From contig SMMW01000020.1 of the NCBI GenBank assembly GCA_004794655.1, forward strand, positions 716,001-780,000: a stretch of 64,000 nt of DNA, given 5' to 3'. Source of the stretch: Marisa cornuarietis (taxonomy: Eukaryota; Mollusca; Gastropoda; Architaenioglossa; Ampullariidae). Below are positions 1-11,693 of this stretch, in pieces (position 1 is the first letter of the stretch; every line of letters begins with the position of its first letter). The notes under the pieces were generated by a model. That model did no database searches, was not told the origin of the DNA, and saw only the letters and a program-made list of their open reading frames with translations. A program made the position numbers and the translations under genes.

Positions 1-2542
1 GTCACACTGACTTGCAAACCTTGATTATTATGTTAAATATCAAGAATTATTATTATAACGTTTATCCCATTTCTTGTGAATGCGTTAGCCGGGGGAGTCA
101 TGGTTCAATTTGTTTCTTGTTTAATGCTGCTTTGCCTTAAGACTAAAACAGCGTGTGTGTGATGCTAACACCGTGTACGTGCGTGCGTGTACCCCCTCCT
201 TCTTTACGTAATGTGCGAGTGTGAACGCCGTTTACTGTCAGCAGGGAGTTTGACCCCCCCCCTCGCCCCCCACCAACGCGAACATCTTCCTACGCCACTG
301 GGGGTTACATCCCAGACATCGGTTTGGGGAATGTTCTACATGTCTAAAGACCAAGATTCAGAAACGTAGATCAAATCTTCAGGAGAATTTTCGGATGATC
401 ACAAAGCAGAAATTACAGTAAAATGTTAAAGCACATGACCATTTGGCAGGGACGACTTGTAAAAGTGAAGGAACTGTGATGGCATTAGTCAGAGAAGACT
501 ATCAGCGATGATAACTCGTCTCATAAGACGAAAAACAAAAGCCACCGGTGAGTAAACAATCCGCACAATGCCGATAATTTCATAAAAATTACAGATCGGT
601 AAAATAAGATAAAAAGCACCGCAAATCCATGCAACAAGAAAATTGCGGACAGCGGGCCCCTTTCAACTGTTAAGTGAAGGGACACCACTCTTTCCACCAT
701 GCTGGCACTGAGGAGGTACAGGTTGTCCTTCCGCGGGACACTTGGCAAATGAATACTGTCAGGACGATGTATCACCCGGCTTGATACACTGTTAGCCCGT
801 CAGAAATATAATAACATAGAACAGTGGGAGGTAGGGGTTTTAAAAAATGCGCCTCGCACTGTCCGAGTGACACTCTAACCTAGGAATGGAGCACCGAAGG
901 AGGGGAGCTAACCTTAGCGGTGCGAGGAAAGAATATAAAAATGGTTGCCTTTTATTCACTGTTTGATATCCAACCACATTTATGCTGACGGTACAAAGCT
1001 GCTAGCGTCTGGCCTTAGTTAGCAGGTGTGCACTACCACACAGCACACAGCAGACTTTGTCCAGGTCTGGATATCTTTTATCAAATTGAAAACCAGAGAT
1101 GAGATAACTGAGAACTTATCAATAGCTAGAGCAAAATAAGCTGACATGTGTGCCGTCCTCTGCTTCCTCACTTTTTCTAAGGATAACAGGTCTTTCTCTC
1201 CCCCGAGACTGTCCACAATCTTGATGTTCCCATCGATGCCTCATTAACTCTGTCTGTTCACTTTAATCTTCATTGAGTTTCGCAGGGTTTGTCACGGTCG
1301 ATCTTTCCTGTCAGGATTTGCGTACAGGTCTGCATGTGTGTTGTGCCGGATGAATTACTCAAATTCAGAAAGATCAGAACTGCTACTCATATAATTAAGG
1401 TGAAAATCAGGTCGTACTATACACCTCCTCAACGAACGTCCCTGGTAGCCAGTCCAATGATTACAATATCAACATCGCATGGATTACAATATCACAACAC
1501 TGTACTACAGTCATCTACACGACCCAAGCATACCTGTACCTGTCTGAACTACTGAAACCTCAACACCCGAGTCGGTCTCTTTAGTCTGCTTGTGTTGCCC
1601 TCATCTCTGTGACACACATCAGACGGGAAACGTTGTTCTTTCTCAGGCCTCACTCTGGGAAATTCTCTGCCCCTTTCTCTTTGTACAGTCTGAATTCGAA
1701 GCTATCAAATCCAGCCTCAAATCCTTCAAATATCTTACAGTATCAAGAGTACTGCTCATTTCCTTCCCCTCAGTTCTTCATACATTTATTTAATGTATGC
1801 TTTTATCATGGGGTCGTCTGTTTCCTAACACTTGTCTTGTATGGTTGACTGTCGATTCAAATGTATTTTTCCGTGTGCAGCACCTCAAGCTCGAATACGT
1901 TTTACAAATTATTAATTTTTTTATGGAGACAGTGTTTTTAAACGTGTATCACACAATACATCCAACTAGTTCCAGATTTTCTGCCGTCTCTAAGAGTGCA
2001 TCTTTTCCAAATTATTCCGAAAGATCTTAACTGCTTTGTAAAGCTATGTTCTACTCTTTTAATCTTTATAACTACAGAAAATGTTATATTTGTAAGCCCT
2101 AAATAATTAGATCATAAGAGCCCCAAAACGAGGTGGTTGTTGATGATACAAAAGCAAAGCTTACAAAACTGAAAACCAACTTCTAGTGCTTACAAACAGT
2201 TGACTGGAGTATGAAATGGCATTTCCAGTTTCTAGATATTGCTGCCAGACCTGTATGAACGAGGTAGTACCTCCGTCTGTATGATGGCAGTGACGGTGGT
2301 CAGCTGACAGCGTGAAGATGGTGGAAACGTGACACAGATTTTGACAGAAATATTGGAGCTTATCTTAAATTACTAATAAGTAGGATATGGAAGTTAAAGT
2401 TTGTTTGGGTTAACAATTTAAGCTCAGTCTTGTTTTAAAACAGTTCGCTCAACTCACAGACACATGGATCTCTTACAGACTTGCACGTGACGCATACGAC
2501 ACATGCACGTGAAGCTTAACCTCGCTCTAATTAAAGTCCTGT

Positions 2543-2757
2543 CATCCTGACCCTAGCGGTTAGCGCCTGTCACCAATACAATGAAGGTTGCCTCTCCTAG
2601 GTTCAGCTCTCGTCTCGTCCACCCTTTTGTTTTTCTGCATGTGGCATCTATTTACAGGGCTGCCTGCCTTGTCGTGCTATAGCCTCAGTTGCTGACTCGG
2701 TGTAAAGCACCAATTCCTCCCTCCCTCATAGCGCGCTCGAAATTTTCTTAATTAATT
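2543..2757 (+). mobile_element. tRNA-derived SINE, family B
   Basis: The head has an A-box-like TAGCGGTTAGCGCCTGTCACC region and a B-box-like GGTTCAGCTCTCG. The body contains a CTGCCTTGTCGTGCTATAGC segment and the element ends TGTAAAGCACCAATTCCTCC followed by ATTAATTAATTAA. A second member with the same body lies on the minus strand at about 26946-27118. Promoter boxes plus a shared unrelated tail are the SINE hallmark. The exact ends are uncertain. Confidence 0.65.
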
Positions 2758-3865
2758 AATTAAAACACATCGCACTCGTGCCTGACCTCTTCGTCAGGCA
2801 AGCCGGCCGTACGCTGACTCGGGTCTGTATACACTATGAGGCACATTTTTGTTAGTTTTATACACAAATAAAATGCGTTGTTTCGGAAAAAAATTAATGC
2901 TGACGATAGTTCATTCATTTTACTATCGAGTGATCTTCTTTTCATGACGAGGTTTGCACGTTTGACAGACATTTTCTGCCTTTTCCCACGGTACCTGTCT
3001 TTCTCTTTGGAAAATGGCTAGCAAATACCCGGGGTGGAAAGTTCGACCGGCAGCTTGGAAAATTTATATTCATTAACCTACAGTAAAGACAACCATCAGT
3101 ATTACACCGTTTTAAAGAGCATTTTTAAAACATTCACTTGGTGTAAATTTTAAGATACATAGGTTTAGTCTTCGAGTACTAAAATCAAATGAAAGATTAC
3201 GACTGTACGAGCTTTAGAAATTAACAAAAATAATTATTTACACAATATATACAGACATAAAGTAACAAACAAACATATGTTTTATTAGAATATACATTAG
3301 AATTACTTACTATTTTCTTCTCCTTTGCGGTTGTTGAAGTACAAATCCATGTCAAAGTGAGTGACCACAACGTGCTTCGATTCTTAAAAATGGCGCTCGA
3401 CTTTTTTCTTTGTTCCAATACAAAAACTTTTGATTGGCTGCCAGTTCCAGGAAGTATAATAATCTTATATAAACATGTATTTGTCGAACAAATAACATTA
3501 TAAATACAGATGCAACATTTGCAATGAACCCTTCGAACTCGACTCTGTCTTGACACACCACGCTGAAGAAATATGTTCATGCAGAGATATTTCTCCATTA
3601 TTTATATTGATGTATATATATATATATATATAAATATCGTCAGCTTTTCTATCACCTTATCAATCTTCCTCTTTATTGACTATTTCCAACGGTTAAGGAA
3701 GGCTTCGGAAAGGTCGAGCCACGGGTTTGTAGCGCTGCCTCTCATCTCCGTTACATCTCATCTCAATCAATGGTTATGTGTGTCCTTTTTGCTCGAAACT
3801 ATTCATTTATGACTTTAAACCGCGTGCCTAATACTGTATACATGATTGTCTAATACTTACTGTAC

Positions 3866-4000
3866 ATGTGTCAGCAACCCCCAGACAGTCTAATGCTCAC
3901 TGTTTACCTAACAAGCCACAGACTGTGTGTATCAGATCATTCCACATCCAGTGAAACCATCAGTTTGTCTAATACTCACGTCACAGCAAACCAAGCTTCT
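3866..4000. repeat. Degenerate minisatellite 3' of receptor 1
   Basis: Two or three degraded copies of the 40-41-bp unit found 3' of every receptor in the window (CCACAGACTGT-TAATACTCAC-TACCT pattern). It starts about 65 bp beyond the receptor stop. This is the weakest array of the set. Confidence 0.5.
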
Positions 4001-4063
4001 AACCTGATAAATTTTTTTTCTACAAGTCACCAAAATATATTTTCGTAAAGAGACAATACTTGT

Positions 4064-5140
4064 TCAGAAGTTCTCTAGAATTTCTCCATTGACGTCTTTC
4101 AAAAATAACTGACCAGTCGCCATGTCTGTCTTACAGATGGCAGCCCCGCGCTCCTTTGTGGAAGAACACAGAAGCTCCTTAGCCCTCGTTCGAAACCTCG
4201 TTCCCGTCCAGCAATACAGGTAGAAGTTGACGGCGTGGCTGCTGTAACACATGACACTGCAGATGCTCCAAATGAGAGCCAACATCTCGAACATGCCTGA
4301 GAACGCGCTATCGATCAGGAGCATTTGGGCGAGTGTGTATGCACAATATGGAAAGGATAGAAAGAAAAAGGTCAGAGAGGTGACGATCAAGGTCACTGTC
4401 ATGGAAACCGCTTTCTTTTCGCGAACTTTGACCTGCTGTGTGCTGCCGACAGCTAAGCGATCGCGAGCTTCTCGTGTTGACATCACTACTCGTCTAATCA
4501 AGATGATGTTGTCGAGGAGGAGGACGGCAAAAGGAAGACATGAGGACGTGATGGTGTTAATCCAGACCCACACCTTGAAGACAGTCGTCGTCACCTCATC
4601 ATCGTAATTCTCATTGCACGATTTCCACACAACGACGTCCTGAACTTTCATCTCGATGATAGTAGAGAAATACAGAAAAAGAGCATTTGTCGTCGTAGAG
4701 AATATAACCAGCAACAACATTGCAACAAAGGTCAAGTGTTTGGAGCTCAAACTATTGACCTTATGAGGCCAAACTACAGAAACTGCTCTCTGTGTTACCA
4801 TGACCACCAATGTCCAGGTAGACAGTGTGCTACAGCTCCAAAAAGCCCAAGTACTGAGCTTACAGATCACCTCGTGGACAACCCAGACATCAAATCTGAA
4901 CTGAAAGCGGATCCACCTGAGCAGGACGTTGTCAAAAATGGCGATGAGATCGGAGACAGCCAGCAACCTGAGGTACACGGCCATGCTGGGGTGCGTGACA
5001 CTTCTATCATGAAGAACGAGAAAGACCATGATGTTACCAAACGTGCCGAAGATGATAATAAAGGGACAAACGATTTTCCACACAGTTATCCACGAGTCTG
5101 GACTGGACACCGACTGCATGCTAGTGTCGTTATGCTCCAT
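4064..5140 (-). CDS. Class A GPCR, array copy 1 (358 aa)
   Basis: Intronless seven-helix receptor acting at the plasma membrane, probably as a chemosensory or peptide receptor; the ligand is unknown. Visible marks: N-glycosylation site NDT near the N-terminus; TM1 GTFGN; TM2 LAVSD; a Cys before TM3 (VICKL) and one in ECL2 (WKSCN) able to form the usual disulfide; QRA in place of DRY at the end of TM3; Pro in TM5 (SCLPF) and TM6 (SFPYC); NFYLY in place of NPxxY in TM7; Cys residues after helix 8. The MEHN start is shared by all copies. The N-terminus is about 15 residues shorter than in copies 2-6. TM4/TM5 and loop 3 (VVMSTREAR) group it with copy 4. Family assignment is firm, subfamily only inferred. 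Confidence 0.9.
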   Translation of the reverse strand: MEHNDTSMQSVSSPDSWITVWKIVCPFIIIFGTFGNIMVFLVLHDRSVTHPSMAVYLRLLAVSDLIAIFDNVLLRWIRFQFRFDVWVVHEVICKLSTWAFWSCSTLSTWTLVVMVTQRAVSVVWPHKVNSLSSKHLTFVAMLLLVIFSTTTNALFLYFSTIIEMKVQDVVVWKSCNENYDDEVTTTVFKVWVWINTITSSCLPFAVLLLDNIILIRRVVMSTREARDRLAVGSTQQVKVREKKAVSMTVTLIVTSLTFFFLSFPYCAYTLAQMLLIDSAFSGMFEMLALIWSICSVMCYSSHAVNFYLYCWTGTRFRTRAKELLCSSTKERGAAICKTDMATGQLFLKDVNGEILENF

Positions 5141-5194
5141 TGAGCCTCGTTATCTTTTGCCCAGTTAGCGATGAAAATGCGAGGATGAAATGAG

Positions 5195-5206
5195 ATTTTA
5201 AATAAC
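5195..5206 (-). promoter_or_regulatory. TATA-like block of receptor 1
   Basis: Reads GTTATTTAAAAT on the coding strand, about 55 bp before the ATG. The same block occurs before every receptor copy: 14016-14027, 39642-39653, 45566-45577, 56732-56743 (one mismatch), 62630-62641 and the stub at 63174-63185. Its conservation between modules is seen; promoter function is inferred and would imply a very short 5' UTR. Confidence 0.4.
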
Positions 5207-5310
5207 GGAGACCAGATAATGTTTAGCATTTGAAGAAGAGGGCGGTACTTGTTGCCACGTTTTACAGACAAGATTTTACAAGATAAAAATATATCTTTCG
5301 GCATCACATT

Positions 5311-5314
<4 letters not shown>

Positions 5315-5364
<50 letters not shown>
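5315..5364. repeat. (AC)25 microsatellite upstream of receptor 1
   Basis: Pure dinucleotide run about 175 bp 5' of the receptor start. A CA run occupies the equivalent place in all modules. Confidence 0.95.
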
Positions 5365-5368
<4 letters not shown>

Positions 5369-6839
5369 TTTCTCTCTTCTGAACAAAATGGAAAAGTAAA
5401 GAGGAGTTTGTAATATTTTAACCTTTGCCATATAGAATATACCTTTTCTAATCTGACTTTAAAAACATTATTTACAAAATGCAAAATCGTGCAGTAGCTT
5501 CCGCAACACGTCGATAGATTTTTGTCCTGCCTAATGATTTGTGAATTTCCTGTCAAAATAATTATGTCATATTTACAACTTTTTTGTATTCATAATATTT
5601 TGCTTCTGGTAAAGCAAGTGAATTATCTTGCGAACGAAAGCTAATATTAAAATACAATTATTTCCAAGTCTATAACAAAACTAAATACTCTGGATTCAAC
5701 AATTTTCTTTTTCGTAGTCCTCTTAGCCCAGGATAAAAATATTTCTATGTTCAAAAACATGGGCTTAAGATTTATTATTTTGAAGACGATAGTGAAACTG
5801 CAGAGCCACGCTCGTGGAGCACGAGCCACAATAGTAAGCGTATCGTTGCTCGTTGTGTTCTGCCAGTAGGGCCACAATCGTGCAAAGAGAGAATCACAAT
5901 CGTGGAGCACAGCCACTATCGTGGCTCATCGCACTCTGCCGGGTAAGCCAGTAAACTGGCTCGACGGACTCAAAGGGAGTATTCTGGCCTTATATTCCCT
6001 ACAATATGCAGACAGGATTTGGCTACAATCTATGTACAAGATGTGAGCTGCAGTGCCGTGATGGTGGACGTGTACACGGACCTAGCGAATTTCAGTTACC
6101 GGTGAGGCTTGTGTACTACAACAACAACTGCTAATAAAATATTCCCCGGCGTTGTCTAGGTGTACTCACAGGAGGTGTCGCTGCCATCTTCTGACCAGTC
6201 ACGAAGCTCTACTAACTCAGAATCTGGAGCAGTACAATAATTTTATAACGGCGGGTGGAACCTGACTAAGGCAGATTGGCCTGCTTTTCAGATCCACAGC
6301 GCAACCTGCCTCTAATCTAGTTCTAGTTTTTGATAGCATATTTTGGTTTTAAGGAGAATTTCAAATTGGGGTTTTTACAGCTGCTCTTGCTGATGTGTCT
6401 TCGGCAACAGTTCCAAAGAAAGGGACACTAAAACACCATCTTCGTGTCCTTTGGTTCGCAAAACAGTACCGGATGCCCGAAAAAAAGGCTCAACGCCTTG
6501 CCTTCCGCCATCCCACTCCAGAAAATTTGATGAACATTAAACGCAGTGGAGCATTGGCTTGGTATTTTTAAACAAAATAGAAAACGTGCGAAATAAAGGT
6601 CCATGTCCTCATTATCCTCTCGTACCACCTCCCAGACGGTGTGTACGGCATGAGGAAGATAAAGGGAATGTTTCAGGCTGGCTCAATAGGCCATCTGCAG
6701 GTTGGAGACTTTGTCCTGACTGAGCCACGTGATGTGGTTAATTCAACAGGCCCTTCAGAAGTGCAAGGACTGTATCTGGCCGAGACAACATTTACTATCA
6801 CCTGCTAAGCGATCTTTTACACTGCTCTCTCCTTCTAAA
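5365..6839. other. Upstream flank of module 1, no gene seen
   Basis: 5365-5620 matches the 5' flanks of the other modules (ATTTTAACCTTTGCCAT and GCTTCC...ACACGTCGATAGATTT). About 6030-6120 resembles 14620-14690, 40255-40330 and 57365-57430 (GTGATGG-GGACGTGT-CACGGACCT). Between these and up to 6839 I see only short ORFs without recognisable domains. Confidence 0.55.
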
Positions 6840-7140
6840 CATTTTTAACTTTATTAAGTATCCGGCTGTTCCCCTCTTTTGTAAAGAGAGGCTTTTGTGG
6901 TGCGCATCTCAAAAGCTGGTAGGGATTCTTCTGATCCAGATTCTTACCGTCCTACCGCTCTCGCTAGTTGTCCATGCAAATATTGAGAACGTATAGTAAA
7001 TGCCGGCTCACCTAGCACCTCGAGTCTCAGGTTCTCCCGTGCGACCTACAGTGTGACCTCGGACAATATCACAGCACCCTGAACCATCTGGTCCATTTTG
7101 AAACATTCATATGGGATGTATTTGTCTGGAAAGAGCATGT
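6840..7140 (+). mobile_element. Degraded LINE reverse transcriptase fragment (Jockey-like)
   Basis: Translating 6890-6985 gives VVRISKAGRDSSDPDSYRPT followed by ALASCPCKY, the characteristic early RT block of Jockey-type elements (KxGKDPSDPxSYRPIxLTS). Further on, a frame reads like the part around FIREAFVWKEHV. Stops and frameshifts interrupt it, so it is a dead fragment. Clade assignment is from memory of the motif. Confidence 0.6.
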
Positions 7141-7373
7141 TCTAGCAGTGACTTCTGATTTGAAACGACTCTAAAAACGACACTGAAAGCAAGGTATTCT
7201 GTAGGACCTTTATACCCTTTGCTTCTGGAAACGTATACCACTTTTCATTCAAAACGTTCTTTTCCATCGCCTCTTTCAAGTCTTGGCTTTTGCTGTTAAA
7301 GATGTCATCATTCACCTGGGGATTTCGTGTATCAACCTTTTTTTATGTAACATCACCTTTCCTTGCATAAAAA

Positions 7374-7374
<1 letters not shown>

Positions 7375-7441
<67 letters not shown>
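7375..7441. repeat. (CA)n microsatellite
   Basis: Pure CA run of about 33 units. It is not adjacent to a receptor gene. Confidence 0.95.
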
Positions 7442-7444
<3 letters not shown>

Positions 7445-8280
7445 ATTTTTCTTATTATTTTTTATAGATAAGATTGCATTACAGAAGCGTAACCTTCTTG
7501 TCCTCGCCTCAATTTTGTACTTTATTACATTTTGTTTTACATTTTTGGATCTACTTCTAGAGAGAAACATGAACAGATAAATTTACTTAAATTTAGAGGT
7601 TTTCCCCTTTAATTGTCAGTTAGTTAGGTATTACGATTATGATGCACGAAATTTAAAAATAAGACTGTTCCTTTTCTCAGAATGAGCGTCATTCCAAAAT
7701 ATAACCAAACATTTGCCAGTCAAGGCACTTATTACAATGCTTTAATTTTATCAAAGCTATCACATTGCTACAATCAGCAAGTTACAATTCGTTTTTGTTT
7801 TCTTTTGGTTTTCGTTTTGGTTTTCTTAAAATTCTATTTCACAAAACAGTTCACAGCATCGATTCTGTTCATTAGCAAATATAAGTAAAAGTCACACAGA
7901 AAGCACTTTATAACCAATCCGTTTCAAAAGAAAAAACTCATTTGCTCGCATACACATTCACATCAGTAGGTGAGTTTTCGGGATACGCAGCAACAAGAAA
8001 TACATAATTTTAGCAGTAATTATAAAGTCATATATATATATATATATATTAAATTCAGTATTTATGACTAGGTAACACGCTGCTTATAGGGTAGCTATTG
8101 TTTTGCAATTTTGTCTTTCTTCATTTCTATAAATGCATTGAAGTTTTCAATTTTCTATCTGTAATCGCAACATTCGAATGTAAGGTTCTAGTTGGGGGAA
8201 GGTTTCATTTTTCATCTGCAAGAACATATGTATAATTTTGCAAGCAGTAAAATTAAGTCGAACACAACGTCCTTCTCAGA
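7442..8280. other. AT-rich stretch, nothing recognised
   Basis: Contains a short TA repeat at about 8030-8050. No coding or repeat homology was recognised. Confidence 0.4.
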
Positions 8281-8965
8281 GTGACTACTGCATCTAAATT
8301 GAACAAGATGTTTCTGATAATTACCCTTGTAGCATTTGTACATTTGTTGAAGATACAACTATGTTTCTCAAAATTACTTCAACATATTTACAATTCCAAA
8401 ATATATGTTGAATATTTACTTTTTCACTTCTGCAAAGGTCACAGACATCCTCGTCATCATATAGTCCCATACTGAATACAATTATTTTTGTCCGCAGTAT
8501 TCTATGTAACTCTTATAAGCTATTTAATATAATTTATGCTAGCTATTGCTTTAAATATAATATGCCAGTCATCATTTCTGTTCAATCTTTCATCCCGTTT
8601 TAAACAGTTAGATACATGTGTGTTAGATATCATTCTATCATAGTATAGTCTTGCGCTTTTCTGTGTGGATCGAATTATTCTAAGAATTTTGTTTGTGTCA
8701 GAAGCAAGAGAAAATAATTCTGTTATATTCAATCTAAAATTTGTATGTCTGTATGGTCTTTATGCAATTAATTAAAGAGACATTATTAATGTTAACATCA
8801 TAGTTTTTTAAGAGCTTGATATGGTAAAAAAATTCCTCTTTTATCGAGTATTTGTTTAATTAAGTATATATATTTCTCCACACAGCTTCTATATAGAAGT
8901 GGTTTATTCCCAATCTTCATAGTGTCATTACAAAAGATAGGTTCGAGCGTTCTACCATGGCATTT
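8281..8965 (-). mobile_element. L1/Tx1-like LINE, C-terminal ORF2 relic
   Basis: On the minus strand 8950-8870 reads like the post-RT block (KIGNKPLLYRSCVEKYIYLI). 8732-8520 is open and carries NDDWHIIFKAIA. 8470-8390 encodes DEDVCDLCRSEK then NIQHIFWNCKYVE, a CxxC...HxxxxC zinc motif typical of L1/Tx1-type ORF2 C-termini. Intervening stops show it is inactive. Confidence 0.6.
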
Positions 8966-9177
8966 GGCGTATTTATTTGCTACTATAGTAGTCTAAAAGT
9001 CAAGAGAGGGTTATATGAGTACAATTTTTGAAGAACTACTACTAATCATGGTAAAGACCAGATTATTTCATTTTCATTTGAGAATCTCGGCTACTAGTGT
9101 AGCGGATGTGCTTAAGATAGCTTGTACCGCTGCCGGTGCTTTGTTCCCACCACCCTGCACCCCTTTATACCCCATGC

Positions 9178-9280
9178 TTGGTCGCGCGAGCGTTGCATCG
9201 CGAGGCAGACAACACAGCGGATGATGAAGTACCCAAATATTTTAGTATAAACAGCAGGGAAAAGTCGGTTCTTGGACCTA
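9178..9280. repeat. Inter-module segment shared with 51958-52060
   Basis: The stretch beginning GGTCGCGCGAGCG and ending TTGGACCTAGGGGCCCCGG also precedes module 5 (51958-52075) and appears truncated at 22238-22275. It marks a module boundary. Confidence 0.65.
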
Positions 9281-9500
9281 GGGGCCCCGGTAGTGTAGTG
9301 ATTAAAACACTCGCTTGTCACCACTGCAGTGAGCTGCTCAAGGTTCAGATCTCGTCTTCGGACACTCTCTGTATGTGACACCTGTTCGCAGGCAACTGGT
9401 CCTGCTTGGAAAAGCAAAAGCATCCTGAGTACGAGAGAAGTACCATTTTGCCACAAGGTGCTATGGTCCTGGTGGAAAGCAGCTAACGTTACTCAAAGCC
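9281..9500 (+). mobile_element. tRNA-derived SINE, family A (copy 1)
   Basis: Head GGTAGTGTAGTGATTAAAAC (A-box-like) and GGTTCAGATCTCG (B-box-like) matches copies at 10504 and 22275. After CCTGTTCGCAGG the tail differs from those copies and instead matches 35645-35760 (CCTGCTTGGAAAAGC). So two tails share one tRNA-like head. Confidence 0.75.
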
Positions 9501-10503
9501 ATCCCTCTAACCCACCCCGAGTACGGGAGAACGACCAGGCAAGGTGCTATGATCCGGCTGGAAAGCGGCCCAGCTCACTCAACCCCCCTTCTTTCCCCAC
9601 CCCAGGGAGTGCTAGGTGTCAGTAGTTTAGGTAGGTTAGCTAGAATAGAAGTAGCAGTTGTAAGTGTAAACAAAATCTATGTCTTTGAACTTATTTACCT
9701 GTGTGAGCGTATCAGTCCGCACGAATTCTAGTGTAATGTACGTGTGTCCTCGTCGTGTGAATGAGATGAACCTGGAGAAGACATCTTCGTGTAAGTCTGA
9801 TTTTTTTACTTTATTGAAAACTTCGTTTGGACAATTTAAGAGTAGTGAGCCTTTTGTATTGAACAAAGCCCATGAGTTATGTAGCTCGGGATTGAAATTT
9901 CGACCGGCATTTTTGAAAATTTATATCTATTAACCTACAAGAAAGACAACCATCTGTAATACGACACTGTTTTAAAGGGAATTTTTAGAACATTTACTTG
10001 ATGTGAATTTTAAGATATATAGGTTTTTTTCTAGTACTAAAATCGAATGAAAGATGGTAACAGTATGTGATTTTGAACTCGTAGATAGGAAAGTAGGTCA
10101 ATTTCAGAAATTAACAAAAAAATTATATACACAATGCATACAAATATAAAGTCACATGGTTTCGAATAAAAAAAATACCTGATTGGTTGAATTTTTCAGT
10201 TGTTAAAGTGGAATAATCCATGGTGGAACATTTCCTAAAGGTTCCAGTAGTTTCCTCCCTTGTGTGTTAATTCATTTACGCCAAGTGCAATGTGTTGTTT
10301 GACGCTACCCTACTTGCCGGCGAACAAGCGTTTTAACACAAGTAACACTAGTCACTCGTTACAATTACTACCCGGGGTAGTCTGTGAGACACATCTGACA
10401 ACATTAGACAACCAAGGCTACACGATTCTATTCACAGGTAGACAACCCATGGAACCCTGAGGATTAGAGAGCATTTGACTCAAACCCACGAGAACGATGC
10501 CCA

Positions 10504-10727
10504 TGGGCCCCCGGTAGTGTAGTGGTTAAAACACTCGTTTGTCACCACTGCAGTGAGCAGCTCAGGGTTCAGATCTCGTCTCGGGACACTCTTTGTATGT
10601 GACACCTGTTCGCAGGGCTGGGCGGCGGGGATTTTCTCCGGGTACTCCGGTTTCCTCTCCCTTCCTTTCCCCCCATAGTGCGAAATCACCGCAAGGTGGA
10701 AGCATTTTCCAACTAAATAAACAAACC
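10504..10727 (+). mobile_element. SINE family A, precise insertion in module 2
   Basis: tRNA-like head, then GGCTGGGCGGCGGGGATTTT and CTCCGGGTACTCCGGTTTCC, ending in AACTAAATAAACAAA. Flanks read CGATGCCC before and CGATGTCC after, an imperfect duplication. The matching sites in module 3 (about 36168-36182) and module 5 (about 52367-52382) lack the element and read straight through AGACAGATGTCCTC. Confidence 0.85.
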
Positions 10728-11036
10728 GATGTCCTCATTTCGATATTTTAATCAACAGAAGCATGATTAATCTAAACCTCAGACATCTTTATCCTCTTAT
10801 TCTCCAAGGAGTAGGAAGAGCTTAACACGGAAAATTATTCGTTGAAATACCGCGTAAAGCAAGCCTGTAAAAGGTTTAATAGTAGAATACGAAACTATAT
10901 CACAATATAGGAAAATCTTACTTTCGGAAGCATGAAACTATTATACTCCACGTTTTGGATAAGATCATTCAAAAATTGCTGGTTTGAAATAATATAATAT
11001 TGCAGCTGGCCTCTGTTTCGTTTCCGTTCGGTATGA

Positions 11037-11345
11037 GTGCAGCCTATGGAAGGATGGCAGATGGCTGACAGTTTTAAGTACATTGTTACAGTGATAAACA
11101 AAAGGTACTCCTTTTTAGTGATCACGAGAACCAAGTGTACAAAAGGACCCAGCAAAAAAGCAATTCTTTTGAGGAAAATCCATATCTTCAACATTATTTC
11201 TGGAGTGCTGCAAACTGTTTACAGATCCCTTGTTGATAGCATTTTCATATTTATCATTGTTGCCTGGAATGGTCACCTCCTCGTCAAAGAGTAGGCAAGG
11301 CTGGCAGAGTCATTCAACAGGCAAATAAAATTATTGGTATATCAG
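11037..11345 (+). mobile_element. Fossil LINE RT fragment in module 2
   Basis: The open stretch encodes MADSFKYIVTVI, LRKIHIFNIISGVLQTVYRS and IIVAWNGHLLVKE, the thumb/post-RT part of a non-LTR reverse transcriptase (FKYLGxxI ... LRKLxxF ... VYxSLVESI ... WYGxLxVK pattern). It recurs at 36512-36900 and 52700-53160 in the same orientation, so it was carried by the module duplication. Confidence 0.7.
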
Positions 11346-11634
11346 AGCTGTTTTTATTTCACTTGGAGATTTCAAGTTTCAAGACAGCAGTGTGCTAGTC
11401 CCAGGTCCGACGCAAGGGGCTTCGACTGAATGAAATAAGATACTGGCACATTCTCGTCCCCCGGGATGTTCTTCTTTTCGGATTGTTGCTGAAACCAGTT
11501 ATTTATGTCTGTGACTATAGCCTGTGCGCTAGAAATCGGGCAAAGGAATACTGTCACGATGATGTACCACCCGGTTTGATACACAGTTGACGCTTCAGAA
11601 AATTACCCTGGCACGTAGAACGGTGCGGGGTAGG

Positions 11635-11642
11635 TGTTGTTG

Positions 11643-11692
<50 letters not shown>

Positions 11693-11693
11693 T
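11635..11693. repeat. (GTT)n(ATT)n microsatellite
   Basis: Compound trinucleotide run. The same position in module 3 (37087-37142) has mainly GTT followed by ATT. Confidence 0.9.

Larger units (their letters stand above)
1..4063. repeat. Downstream flank of receptor module 1 (diverged)
   Basis: No gene is supported here. Pieces match the 3' flanks of the other receptor modules. About 680-900 resembles 11540-11720, 37000-37190 and 43660-43790 (a GATGTA-CACCCGG-TTGATACAC stretch, then CACTGTCCGAGTGACA). About 3020-3260 resembles 9893-10160, and 290-345 resembles 60498-60540. It is the most diverged flank in the window, so module 1 is probably among the older copies. Short ORFs here are unconvincing. 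A short TA repeat lies at about 3613-3632. Confidence 0.6.

Noticed and set aside
10504..10590. Possible tRNA gene
   Set aside because: A- and B-box-like sequences are present but no cloverleaf with a clear anticodon arm is evident, and the unit continues into a shared SINE tail with target duplication.
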